DNA of 64,000 nucleotides, taken from positions 62,001 to 126,000 of the forward strand of contig NZ_FLTX01000005.1 of assembly GCF_900092025.1 (NCBI RefSeq), in the 5' to 3' direction. Shown piece after piece: positions 54,092 to 61,631 of the stretch. This DNA comes from Xanthomonas bromi (GTDB lineage Bacteria; Pseudomonadota; Gammaproteobacteria; Xanthomonadales; Xanthomonadaceae). Positions within the stretch are counted from its first letter, which is position 1, and each line of letters starts with the position of its first letter. The notes under the pieces were generated by a model. It was not told the origin of the DNA and searched no databases. It worked only from the letters and a program-made list of their open reading frames with translations. Position numbers and translations under genes: made by a program.

Positions 54092-54528
54092 GAAAACTCC
54101 TGCGTGTGGGGAAGTCCTCATCCAACCAAGAATCGCCATTTGCGCAAGAGCTCGCTTCGAGCCTTGCTTCACAAAATTGAATACGGGCAAAAATGCGATA
54201 GCTGCTATGTCATTTGACGACTAGAGGTGTTGCGAATTCGACCTGGCTTCTCGTCTTTAGCGCAGGGGGGCAGGCACGCAACTTAGGCAGAGCAAGGGAA
54301 GCAGTTCAGCCGGGTCGGTGAGCTCCGGTTTGTTCGCGATACCAACCAGCCGCCGGCCTCCTCCCGTTGCGTGGTCAGCAGGGTCATGGCTTCGACCAAG
54401 AATCTTGGATGCCGTTTGGGCAGTGGAATGGGGCTTTTGTTTTGCTCGGCGCGTCTCCAAGCTCGGGCTTCCTCGTAAGCCGAATTCGGCTCCGTAAGTT
54501 ACCCCTCAAAAGAACCCAGAGGTGCCTT
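54092..54528. other. Spacer without a visible gene
   Basis: About 440 bases upstream of the 53750-54091 gene. Plus- and minus-strand open frames here have no ribosome site. A plus-strand frame at 54367-54708 is antisense to the proline-rich micro-gene and is not credible. I see no repeat. Confidence 0.45.
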
Positions 54529-54684
54529 TCAAGGGCGCCCCTTCTTCATCCCTGGTGGCACGCTATCGAACACATGGATTGGTTCCCTTGTTGGTGGCCG
54601 GACAATCTGGGTCTGCTGCGTAGCCGGTCGCTGCTGAGGTGCTGGCTTCGGCGGCGGCGGTTGGCTGGGAGGCTTATTGCTCAT
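54529..54684 (-). CDS. 51-residue proline-rich protein coupled to a membrane protein
   Basis: Encodes MSNKPPSQPPPPKPAPQQRP followed by ATQQTQIVRPPTREPIHVFD and SVPPGMKKGRP. The ATG (54684-54682) overlaps the TGA of the upstream three-TM protein by four bases (ATGA), a hallmark of translational coupling. The protein is too short for most gene callers. Polyproline segments suggest a binding partner or an antitoxin/regulator of its neighbour. Confidence 0.6.
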   Translation of the reverse strand: MSNKPPSQPPPPKPAPQQRPATQQTQIVRPPTREPIHVFDSVPPGMKKGRP

Positions 54685-55421
54685 AGATCATCAAGTCCAA
54701 AATCGTGATCCTTCTGCGGAAATTTCTCATTGATGACCATCGGGTCTCGGACTGGTGGGCGTTTGATGTCCTTGGCTGTCGTAGATGGCAACGATGCAGG
54801 GCTATTGGCGGGCTTCTCAGGTTTGCTGGGGGTAATCACTTTCTTAGCGTCCTTTAGCGATTTTGGTGCGACGTCATCCGCCGGCTTTGTTGGGGAAAGG
54901 CTGAAAAATACTCCAGCGAGCATGAGGGAGCCAACGCTGGCGATAAGGAATCTGTGCCCAAGCGCGATCCACTCGGCCTTCTTCTTATTTTGGATTGAGT
55001 TATTCGACGCGGATTTCGCGTAGGTCTGGTCAAGATGGTAGTAGAACTCGCGCCGCGCCTCCTGTTCGGCTCTTGATTTTGTGATGCCAAGCCCCCGCCA
55101 CTTCTCCCTATACTCATGCTCGAAATGCTCACGGTCGCCCAGCCATTCAAGCATGTCCGGGGCATGGGAGTATTTGTAACGGACTAGGGACTTGGCAAGG
55201 CAGAACAGATTGCAGAGCAGCAGCACTGCCGTTACAGCCAGGGCAATAGAAAGGCCGAGCTTGGACGCTGGATGTTCGATGTCTACCGACCTTGCCATCG
55301 TAAGGGCACCGCCAGCCACAACAGTTAGGATGCCTACGGGAAGCGAAAGGCTATTATTCAGGGCGTCTCGACGCTGCAGCTCCCAGAGGTGGTGATCTTT
55401 GAACGTCGTGTCCCGGTCCAT
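54681..55421 (-). CDS. Three-TM membrane protein, SLATT/effector-like layout
   Basis: A 246-residue protein. Hydrophobic segments at about 25-43 and 55-77 form a hairpin, a third at about 156-175. Between them is a long charged cytoplasmic segment (YSHAPDMLEWLGDREHFEHEYREKWRG). The C-terminal 65 residues are Lys/Pro/Ser-rich and probably disordered. Two-TM-plus-cytosolic layouts are seen in SLATT-type defence effectors, but no domain match can be proved by eye. Coupled to the proline-rich micro-protein downstream. Confidence 0.6.
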   Translation of the reverse strand: MDRDTTFKDHHLWELQRRDALNNSLSLPVGILTVVAGGALTMARSVDIEHPASKLGLSIALAVTAVLLLCNLFCLAKSLVRYKYSHAPDMLEWLGDREHFEHEYREKWRGLGITKSRAEQEARREFYYHLDQTYAKSASNNSIQNKKKAEWIALGHRFLIASVGSLMLAGVFFSLSPTKPADDVAPKSLKDAKKVITPSKPEKPANSPASLPSTTAKDIKRPPVRDPMVINEKFPQKDHDFGLDDL

Positions 55422-55602
55422 TGGTTTAGTCCTGCGAACCCGAAGCCAGCTCGAGCTCGGATAGTCTCTAAGTTGGCCTGAGTTTATACGACCATGCGGC
55501 CGATCTATGCGCCCATGAGAAGGGTGCGCCCCATGATCTTCGGGTTGACGATATTGCAGTCCAGAAGAATGGCCACACGTGCCTCGTGCGGAGCAATGCT
55601 CA

Positions 55603-57111
55603 TCAACCAGCCTTTCGTTGCTTTGAGGAGCTGGACTGCGGGGCCATCAGAGCGCGAAGGGCCGATATATTTAGCCCATAAGCAAGCACGGCTAGCCCCG
55701 GCGACACACCCCGGAGTCCGTCCAGCTTCTCCTTGGGGGTAAAGGCTCGGCTGTAGGTCACGTGGTGCTCGTCGTCCAACTCGTGGCCGACCAGCTGGGC
55801 GCGGAGCTCGGACACCACGCCCGCGCCCTGCAGCTCCTGGATCAACGTCTTGCGCAGCGAGTGGAAGCCGCGCTTGGCCTTGGGCCAGTTCTTGCCCACC
55901 TCGGCCAGGTGCCTGCTGAAGGCTTTGGAGATCCAGTTCCCCTGGCCGTTCTTGGCATCGGCTTTGGCCGCCGGGAACAAGCGCTCCTGTCCTTTGGCCC
56001 GCGCCTGCTCGACCCAGTCCAGGAAGCCCAGGGCAAGCAGGTCGGGATGGACGGGCACCGTCCTCAAGCTCACGTCTGTCTTCACCTTTTGATACTCGCC
56101 TTCATCCGAAATCTGGATACAGGGAATACCGCCGTCCTCGATCACGTCGGCGGTTAGCAGTTGGCCGACCTCCGAGGCGCGGGCGCCGGTATAAAGCCCA
56201 AGGAGGGAGGCCCACCGGGCTGCCAGGGGCAGGGCTTCAAAAGCAGCCGACGCGAACAGGGCCTGGACCTGGTGGGCGTCGTAGGCCTTGAACCCGAACT
56301 TGCGCCTGGCCCGCTTCTCGCGGGTGGAGTAGCTCACGTGACCGGAAGCCGGGTTGTCGCCCCGAGGGTAGTGGCCTGAGGCCTGGGCCCACTCAAAGAA
56401 CCCACCCTTGCCCCCGATATAGCTCTGCTTATTGGTCAGAGTCGGGGTGGAGGCACCTTTGTCGCGCATGTCTTGATACCACCGGGCCAGGTCCGAACGG
56501 GTGACCGTGTGCAGCTTGGTCTTCTCACCAAGGAAGCTGGTCAGCAGTTCGACAGCGGTCCGCTTGATGGTCCAGGTCTTGGGCAGGGTGCTGCCCTTGA
56601 GGCTGTTCAGCCAGGCGTCTCGGGCCTTCCCGAGCGTGATTGATTCGAGGGAGGGTTTGGTTACCCGCCTCGGCGTGGGGAGGGGAGGCACGTGTTGTTG
56701 AATCAGCTCCCCCAGCGCGCTGGGCTGCGGGGCGGTGAGCGCCATCAGCTGCTGGAAGAGCGTGACGTCCTCTGGGGTGTCGATCTGCCATTGCTCGGTG
56801 ATCGACCCGTCCGCCGAGCGCGTCCGATTCAAGGTCAGCTCCTGCGGGCGTTGGGTGCCGGTCAGGCGCGCCAGAAGCGCGTCCAGGTCGTCGTCTTGGC
56901 TTTGCATGCGTCGGTCCCTCAACACAGTGAAGACCTGAGCATAGCGGGCGGCCAGCGTCAGCGCGCGCAGTCTTGCCTCGCGCATGTCGTAGGTGTGCAG
57001 GGTGCGTTTGAAGGTCTGGCGACCCACGATGGGCTGCAAATCGACCGGCACACGCTGTCGGTATGACCAGAGTCCGGAGGGGGCTCGAACGAGATGATGA
57101 GGAATGCGCAT
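55603..57111 (-). CDS. int: Tyrosine integrase next to the tRNA-Ser attachment site
   Basis: A 502-residue integrase. An N-terminal DUF6538-like segment (MRIPHHLVRAPSGLWSYRQRV), a core-binding domain (about 165-270), and a catalytic domain with TGARASEVGQL, HSLRKTLIQEL (HxxR), VGHELDDE and a tyrosine in VTYSRAFTPKEK. Its start is 85 bases from the right att site, the usual position for the integrase that inserted the element. It is therefore the active candidate for moving the island. Confidence 0.92.
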   Translation of the reverse strand: MRIPHHLVRAPSGLWSYRQRVPVDLQPIVGRQTFKRTLHTYDMREARLRALTLAARYAQVFTVLRDRRMQSQDDDLDALLARLTGTQRPQELTLNRTRSADGSITEQWQIDTPEDVTLFQQLMALTAPQPSALGELIQQHVPPLPTPRRVTKPSLESITLGKARDAWLNSLKGSTLPKTWTIKRTAVELLTSFLGEKTKLHTVTRSDLARWYQDMRDKGASTPTLTNKQSYIGGKGGFFEWAQASGHYPRGDNPASGHVSYSTREKRARRKFGFKAYDAHQVQALFASAAFEALPLAARWASLLGLYTGARASEVGQLLTADVIEDGGIPCIQISDEGEYQKVKTDVSLRTVPVHPDLLALGFLDWVEQARAKGQERLFPAAKADAKNGQGNWISKAFSRHLAEVGKNWPKAKRGFHSLRKTLIQELQGAGVVSELRAQLVGHELDDEHHVTYSRAFTPKEKLDGLRGVSPGLAVLAYGLNISALRALMAPQSSSSKQRKAG

Positions 57112-57195
57112 GGGCGTCGTGTGTTCCGACTTGCGCAGCTGCAGCCAGTTTGTACGCTAACAAAAAACCCCTGATTTCTCAGGGGTTTGCGTATT

Positions 57196-57213
57196 CTGGC
57201 GGAGAGAGGGGGA
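57196..57213 (-). repeat. Right attachment site inside tRNA-Ser(GGA)
   Basis: The 18 bases are identical to 39214-39231. Read on the minus strand they form the last bases of the tRNA (part of the T arm, 3' acceptor strand, discriminator and CCA) plus one base beyond. Confidence 0.92.
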
Positions 57214-57289
57214 TTCGAACCCCCGAAGCGCGGTTTAGACGCTTACACACTTTCCAGGCGTGCTCCTTCAACCACTCGGACACCTCTCC
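57197..57289 (-). tRNA. tRNA-Ser (anticodon GGA), island target
   Basis: 93 bases with a long variable arm. The acceptor GGAGAGG pairs with TCTCTCC including one G-T pair, the anticodon loop CTGGAAA carries GGA, and CCA is encoded. The gene remains intact after insertion because the island brings an identical 3' end. Confidence 0.95.
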
Positions 57290-57424
57290 GTGCCTGGACG
57301 ACCGTGGCCGAACAGGGCCGCAAATTCTAGCGGTCGCCGGCCCGTACCACAAGCTGAATCTTCCAGCCGCGGTCGTGGAGACCGAGCGTGGCACAATATC
57401 GGCTCAAACAAAGCCGGTTGCCCG

Positions 57425-59515
57425 ATGTCTTATCTCGTTCTCGCCCGCAAGTGGCGCCCGAAGCGTTTTGCCGAACTCGTAGGCCAGGAACACGTGGTCC
57501 GCGCGCTCAGTAACGCGCTCGACAGTGGGCGCGTGCATCATGCGTTCCTGTTCACCGGCACCCGCGGCGTGGGCAAGACCACCATTGCGCGCATTTTCGC
57601 CAAATCGCTCAATTGCGAGACCGGCACCAGTGCCGACCCGTGCGGCACCTGTCCGGCCTGCCTGGACATCGATGCCGGCCGCTATATCGACCTGCTGGAA
57701 ATCGATGCCGCGTCCAATACCGGTGTGGACGATGTGCGCGAGGTGATCGAGAACGCGCAATACATGCCCTCGCGCGGCAAGTTCAAGGTCTACCTGATCG
57801 ACGAAGTGCACATGCTCTCCAAGGCGGCGTTCAATGCGCTGCTCAAAACCCTGGAAGAGCCGCCGGAACACGTGAAGTTCCTGCTGGCCACCACCGATCC
57901 GCAGAAATTGCCGGTGACGGTGCTCTCGCGCTGCCTGCAGTTCAACCTCAAGCGCCTGGACGAGGATCAGATCCAGGGCCAGATGACCCGCATTCTGACC
58001 GCCGAAGACATCGAATCGGACCCGTCAGCGATCGTGCAGCTGTCCAAGGCGGCCGATGGCTCCCTGCGCGATGGCCTGTCGCTGCTGGATCAGGCGATCG
58101 CCTATGCCGGCGGTGCGCTGCGCGAGGATGTAGTGCGCACCATGCTGGGCACGGTGGATCGCACCCAGGTCGGGGCGATGCTGCAATCGCTGGCCGATGG
58201 CGATGGCGCGCGCCTGCTGCAGGTGGTGGCCGCGCTGGCCGAATTCTCGCCGGACTGGAGCGGCGTGCTGGAAGCCCTGGCCGAGGCCTTGCACCGCGTG
58301 CAGGTGCAACAGCTGGTGCCGTCGGTGGCATTCGTCGGCGATGGCATCGACCCGATCCCGTTTGCGGCGCAGCTGCGCCCGGAAGTGGTGCAGCTGTGGT
58401 ACCAGATGGCGCTCAACGGGCGCCGCGATCTGTATCTGGCGCCCAGCCCGCGCGCTGGTTTCGAGATGGCCGTGCTGCGCATGCTGGCGTTCCGCCCTGC
58501 AGCGGCGGTGCCGGCTGGCGGCTCGGATGATGGGCGCGGTGCCGCTGCAGGCGGTGGCGCGCGTTCGGTCGCTGCCGCCGGTCAAGCTGCGGCCCCGGCA
58601 GGGGCGGCACCGGTGACGGCTGCGGCCGTTGTGGCGTCTACGCCTGCTGAGGTGACGGAGACGATTCCTGGTGGGGGTGCGGGTGCGGAGGCTTCTGCGC
58701 AGGCCTCGGCGACTCCGGCTCCTGCCGCGCCTTCGGCGCCGGCTCCAGTTGTGATGCTTCCACCCCAGGCGTCTTCTTTGGCTAGTCGTGCGTCTGCAGC
58801 CAATGCGCGCAGCGACGACACGCCGCCGTGGGCGGTGGACGATGCACCGGTGCGGGCGCAGGCCGTGCCAGCGCCCGATACGATGGCCGCGCTGGCGCCT
58901 GAATCCGCCATGGCCCCACCGTCGGTGACCGTCGAGCTCGTGTCGCCTGAAGCGGTTGCGTCTGACGCTGCGATGGAAGCTCCGTCTTCGGTCGCAACGT
59001 CTTCGCCCGCCGCGGTGGTCGAAGACGCATCGTTTGTGGAGCCATCGATGGACACGCCACCGGCTACGGCGGCGTCGATATCAGGCCCGGCAACCGATGT
59101 GTCGGCTCCGCTCGATGACGGCCGCATCGCCGATGCCGAGCAATGGCTGGAACTGGTGACGCGCAGTGGCTTGAATGGCCCATCGCGCCAGCTGGCGGCC
59201 AACGCCGCGTTTATCGGCCATCGCGATGGCGTGTTGCGGCTGGCGCTGGCGCCGGGCTTCGAATATCTCAACTCCGAGCGCTCCATCGCCAACCTTGCGC
59301 AGGCGCTGGCACCGGTGTTGGGAAACACGCCGCGCATCGTCGTCGAAACCGGCAGCGCCGATGTCGAAACGTTGCACGAGCGCGCCAACCGTCAGAAAGG
59401 CGAGCGCCAGAGCGCAGCCGAAACAGCTTTCATGAACGACCCGACGGTGCAGCTGCTGATCCAGCAGCAGGGCGCGCGGATCGTCCCTGATTCCATCCGC
59501 CCTTACGACGAGTAA
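57425..59515 (+). CDS. dnaX: DNA polymerase III tau subunit
   Basis: A 696-residue clamp loader protein. The AAA+ core (1-370) has Walker A GTRGVGKT at 45-52, a zinc site with cysteines 64, 73, 76 and 79, and the sensor region. The central part (about 375-575) is a long Ala/Pro/Ser/Val-rich linker, much longer and lower in complexity than the core. The C-terminal domain (about 580-696) binds alpha and DnaB. No A-rich slippery sequence like that of E. coli dnaX is obvious, so a gamma form is not predicted. ATG 57425 begins the standard MSYLVLARKWRPKRF. Confidence 0.95.
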   Translation: MSYLVLARKWRPKRFAELVGQEHVVRALSNALDSGRVHHAFLFTGTRGVGKTTIARIFAKSLNCETGTSADPCGTCPACLDIDAGRYIDLLEIDAASNTGVDDVREVIENAQYMPSRGKFKVYLIDEVHMLSKAAFNALLKTLEEPPEHVKFLLATTDPQKLPVTVLSRCLQFNLKRLDEDQIQGQMTRILTAEDIESDPSAIVQLSKAADGSLRDGLSLLDQAIAYAGGALREDVVRTMLGTVDRTQVGAMLQSLADGDGARLLQVVAALAEFSPDWSGVLEALAEALHRVQVQQLVPSVAFVGDGIDPIPFAAQLRPEVVQLWYQMALNGRRDLYLAPSPRAGFEMAVLRMLAFRPAAAVPAGGSDDGRGAAAGGGARSVAAAGQAAAPAGAAPVTAAAVVASTPAEVTETIPGGGAGAEASAQASATPAPAAPSAPAPVVMLPPQASSLASRASAANARSDDTPPWAVDDAPVRAQAVPAPDTMAALAPESAMAPPSVTVELVSPEAVASDAAMEAPSSVATSSPAAVVEDASFVEPSMDTPPATAASISGPATDVSAPLDDGRIADAEQWLELVTRSGLNGPSRQLAANAAFIGHRDGVLRLALAPGFEYLNSERSIANLAQALAPVLGNTPRIVVETGSADVETLHERANRQKGERQSAAETAFMNDPTVQLLIQQQGARIVPDSIRPYDE

Positions 59516-59521
59516 CGACCC

Positions 59522-59842
59522 ATGCGTGGAAACATCGCTCAATTGATGCAGCAGGCGCAGAAGATGCAGGAAAACCTGCAGCGCGCCCAGGAAGAACTGG
59601 CCAGGCTGGAAGTCACCGGCACTGCTGGCGGTGGCATGGTCAGCGTGACGCTGACCGGCGCCAAGGAGTGCCGCAAGGTGCGGATCGACCCGAGCATCCT
59701 CTCCGATCAGGAGATGGCCGAGGATCTGATCGCCGCCGCCTTCAACGACGCTTCCAACAAGATCGACGCCGAATCCAAGGACCGCATGGGTTCGGCCACC
59801 GCCGGCATGCAGTTGCCGCCCGGCATGAAGTTGCCGTTCTGA
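59522..59842 (+). CDS. ybaB: YbaB/EbfC-family nucleoid-associated protein
   Basis: A 106-residue DNA-binding protein. It begins [20 protein letters not shown] and has the core [20 protein letters not shown] and the C-terminal [18 protein letters not shown]. It forms dimers that bind DNA with little specificity. It starts six bases after dnaX and precedes recR, the usual order. Confidence 0.95.
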   Translation: MRGNIAQLMQQAQKMQENLQRAQEELARLEVTGTAGGGMVSVTLTGAKECRKVRIDPSILSDQEMAEDLIAAAFNDASNKIDAESKDRMGSATAGMQLPPGMKLPF

Positions 59843-59846
59843 GAGG

Positions 59847-59937
59847 CGGGGAATCGGGAGTGGGGAATCGGGAATCGTAAGAGCGGGATTGTCCTTAAGC
59901 TTTTGCGATTCCCCAATCCCGATTCCCGATTCCCGAC
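59847..59937. repeat. Palindromic intergenic repeat before recR
   Basis: Left arm GGGGAATCGGGAGTGGGGAA and on (59848-), right arm GCGATTCCCCAATCCCGATT and on (to 59937). The arms are complementary and would fold into a long hairpin. The right arm ends four bases before the recR ATG. Confidence 0.85.
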
Positions 59938-59940
59938 CCG

Positions 59941-60534
59941 ATGTCCTCTCTGCTAGAACAACTGATCGAGGCTTTCCGGGTATTGCCCGGTGTGGGCCAG
60001 AAATCGGCGCAGCGCATGGCGTATCACGTGCTCGAGCGTGAGCGTGAGGGTGGGCGGCGTTTGGCCGCAGCACTGGGCAATGCGGTGGAAAAGGTCGGGC
60101 ATTGCGTGCAGTGCCGCGACTTTACCGAGTCGGAGATCTGCAGCATCTGCGCCAGCAGCAGCCGTGATCGGCAGCAACTGTGCGTGGTGGAATCGCCGGC
60201 CGACCGCCTGGCGATCGAACACGCCACCGGCTACCGCGGGCTGTACTTCATCCTGCAGGGGCGCTTGTCGCCGCTGGACGGCATTGGCCCGCGCGAACTG
60301 GGGCTGGATCGGCTCGGCGAGCGTCTGGCCGCCGGCGAAGTCACCGAAATGATCATCGCCACCAACGCCACCGTGGAAGGCGAAGCGACCGCCCATTACC
60401 TGGCGCAGCTTGCCCGCCAGCACGCGGTATGCCCGAGCCGGCTGGCCCAGGGCATGCCGCTGGGCGGCGAGCTGGAATACGTGGACCGCGGCACGCTATC
60501 GCATGCCTTTGGCACCCGCAGTGAGGTGCTTTGA
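59941..60534 (+). CDS. recR: Recombination mediator RecR
   Basis: A 197-residue protein that, with RecO and RecF, loads RecA on gapped DNA. The helix-hairpin-helix is in [17 protein letters not shown], the four-cysteine zinc finger in [18 protein letters not shown], and the Toprim domain in [37 protein letters not shown] and [13 protein letters not shown]. Length is standard. The ATG follows the palindromic repeat directly, without a Shine-Dalgarno sequence. Confidence 0.96.
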   Translation: MSSLLEQLIEAFRVLPGVGQKSAQRMAYHVLEREREGGRRLAAALGNAVEKVGHCVQCRDFTESEICSICASSSRDRQQLCVVESPADRLAIEHATGYRGLYFILQGRLSPLDGIGPRELGLDRLGERLAAGEVTEMIIATNATVEGEATAHYLAQLARQHAVCPSRLAQGMPLGGELEYVDRGTLSHAFGTRSEVL

Positions 60535-60539
60535 GGGCT

Positions 60540-60628
60540 GGGAATCGGGAGTCGGGAATGGGGAATCGGAGAAGCAAAGTCAGAAGCAAGGGCTGTAAGC
60601 TCTTGCGATTCCCCAATCCCGATTCCCG
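60540..60628. repeat. Palindromic intergenic repeat before hinT
   Basis: Left arm GGGAATCGGGAGTCGGGAAT and on from 60540, right arm GCGATTCCCCAATCCCGATT and CCCG to 60628. The right arm is identical to that of the recR copy. It ends two bases before the hinT ATG. Confidence 0.85.
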
Positions 60629-60630
60629 CC

Positions 60631-60981
60631 ATGACCGACACCATCTTCAGCAAGATCATCCGTCGCGAAATCCCGGCCACCATCGTTTATGAAGACGATG
60701 AGGTGCTGGGCTTCGAAGACATCGCGCCGCAGGCGCCGGTGCATGTGCTCTTCATTCCCAAGCTGCACGCCATTCCGACCCTGGACGATGTGCCACCGGA
60801 GCAGGCACTGCTGGTCGGCAAGCTGGCAATGGCGGCGGCGGCATACGCGCGCGCGCAGGGGCTGGCGCAGGACGGCTATCGCATCGTGATGAATTGCCGC
60901 GCGCATGGCGGCCAGACGGTCTTCCATCTGCATCTGCATCTGCTGGCGGGTGCACCGCTGGGCCGTTTCGGTACGCCGTGA
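60631..60981 (+). CDS. hinT: HIT-family purine nucleoside phosphoramidase
   Basis: A 116-residue HIT protein that hydrolyses adenosine 5'-phosphoramidates. The catalytic triad HVHLH-type motif is HGGQTVFHLHLHLLAG (HxHxH), preceded by FEDIAPQAPVHVLFIPK. The start is MTDTIFSKIIRREIPATIVYED. Its ATG lies two bases after a palindromic repeat and has no Shine-Dalgarno sequence. Confidence 0.95.
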   Translation: MTDTIFSKIIRREIPATIVYEDDEVLGFEDIAPQAPVHVLFIPKLHAIPTLDDVPPEQALLVGKLAMAAAAYARAQGLAQDGYRIVMNCRAHGGQTVFHLHLHLLAGAPLGRFGTP

Positions 60982-61042
60982 TGTGTCGTTTGATCGCGCG
61001 TTGCGTGCAGGCCGCGTAGCGCAGCGCGCATTGCGCACATAC

Positions 61043-61073
61043 AAAAACGCCGCTCCCTGCGAGCGGCGTTTTT
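61043..61073. terminator. Bidirectional terminator between hinT and slp
   Basis: AAAAACGCCGCTC (61043-61055) and GAGCGGCGTTTTT (61061-61073) form a 13-bp perfect stem with a 5-base loop and T-tracts on both strands. Confidence 0.95.
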
Positions 61074-61097
61074 GCGTTTCATTGACTCAGTTGCCCG

Positions 61098-61631
61098 TCA
61101 CCACCAGCCGCGGCCCCAGCCCCAGCCACCGCCCCAGCGCGGACCCCACGGGTCGCCCCACGGGCCGTACGGGTAAGCCGGCACCACCTCCACGTCGCGC
61201 ACGACCGGCCACAGATAAACAACGTCTGCATTCACCTTGGGCAGCTTGTAGTCGTACTCACCGATCTTGGTGGTTTCGTAGCCTTCGATCTTGCCGATGA
61301 AGGTCACTTCGCGGCCGGGCTCGAACACGGCCGGATCGTAGAAGCCCGAGCGGCAGGCCAGGAAACGGCCATCGCTGGCATCCACGGCATTGCGGTCCGG
61401 GCGACCGCTGGCATTGAGCGGGCGCGAGATCAATTCAAAACAGGTCTGGCCCTGGCCAGGTGTGGTCTTGATGATCTTGCCGCCCCAGCGCACGGACGTG
61501 CCGACCTGGGCGCTGGCAGTGGAATCGCTCGGACTGACCGTAGGGAACTGGCCCTGCAGCGGCTTGGGCGCGGTGGCGCAGGCTGCGAGCCCGAGCACAG
61601 CGATAAGAGGAACAAGAAAACGGGTACTCAT
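61098..61631 (-). CDS. slp: Slp-family outer membrane lipoprotein
   Basis: A 177-residue lipoprotein. The signal MSTRFLVPLIAVLGLAAC ends in lipobox LAAC with cysteine 18. The Slp/YeaY core includes VRWGGKIIKTTPGQGQTCFELISRPL, RFLACRSGFYDPAVFEPGREVTFIGKIEG and YDYKLPKVNADVVYLWP. The last 25 residues (from PAYPYGPWG) are almost entirely Gly, Trp, Pro and Arg, an unusual tail. Its ATG overlaps the tgpA stop by four bases. Confidence 0.85.
   Translation of the reverse strand: MSTRFLVPLIAVLGLAACATAPKPLQGQFPTVSPSDSTASAQVGTSVRWGGKIIKTTPGQGQTCFELISRPLNASGRPDRNAVDASDGRFLACRSGFYDPAVFEPGREVTFIGKIEGYETTKIGEYDYKLPKVNADVVYLWPVVRDVEVVPAYPYGPWGDPWGPRWGGGWGWGRGWW

Larger units (their letters stand above)
39214..57213. 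mobile_element. 18-kb tRNA-Ser genomic island (integrative mobilizable element-like)
   Basis: Bounded by an 18-bp perfect direct repeat, CTGGCGGAGAGAGGGGGA, at 39214-39231 and 57196-57213. The right copy is the 3' end of tRNA-Ser(GGA), the classical tyrosine integrase target. Inside are an integrase directly beside the tRNA (55603-57111), a second integrase (46096-47496), a MOBQ relaxase, a candidate oriT, a broken traD, and defence-like cargo. The cargo is more AT-rich and different in style from the flanking core. Distance from one repeat start to the other is 17,982 bases. No conjugation ATPase or type IV secretion genes are seen, so it would need a helper element for transfer. Confidence 0.9.

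Noticed and set aside
54367-54708. Plus-strand frame of 113 codons
   Set aside because: It is antisense to the coupled proline-rich micro-gene, starts without a ribosome site and has no recognisable domain.
57425-59515. Programmed frameshift in dnaX making a gamma subunit
   Set aside because: No A-rich slippery heptamer with a following hairpin was found at the expected place.
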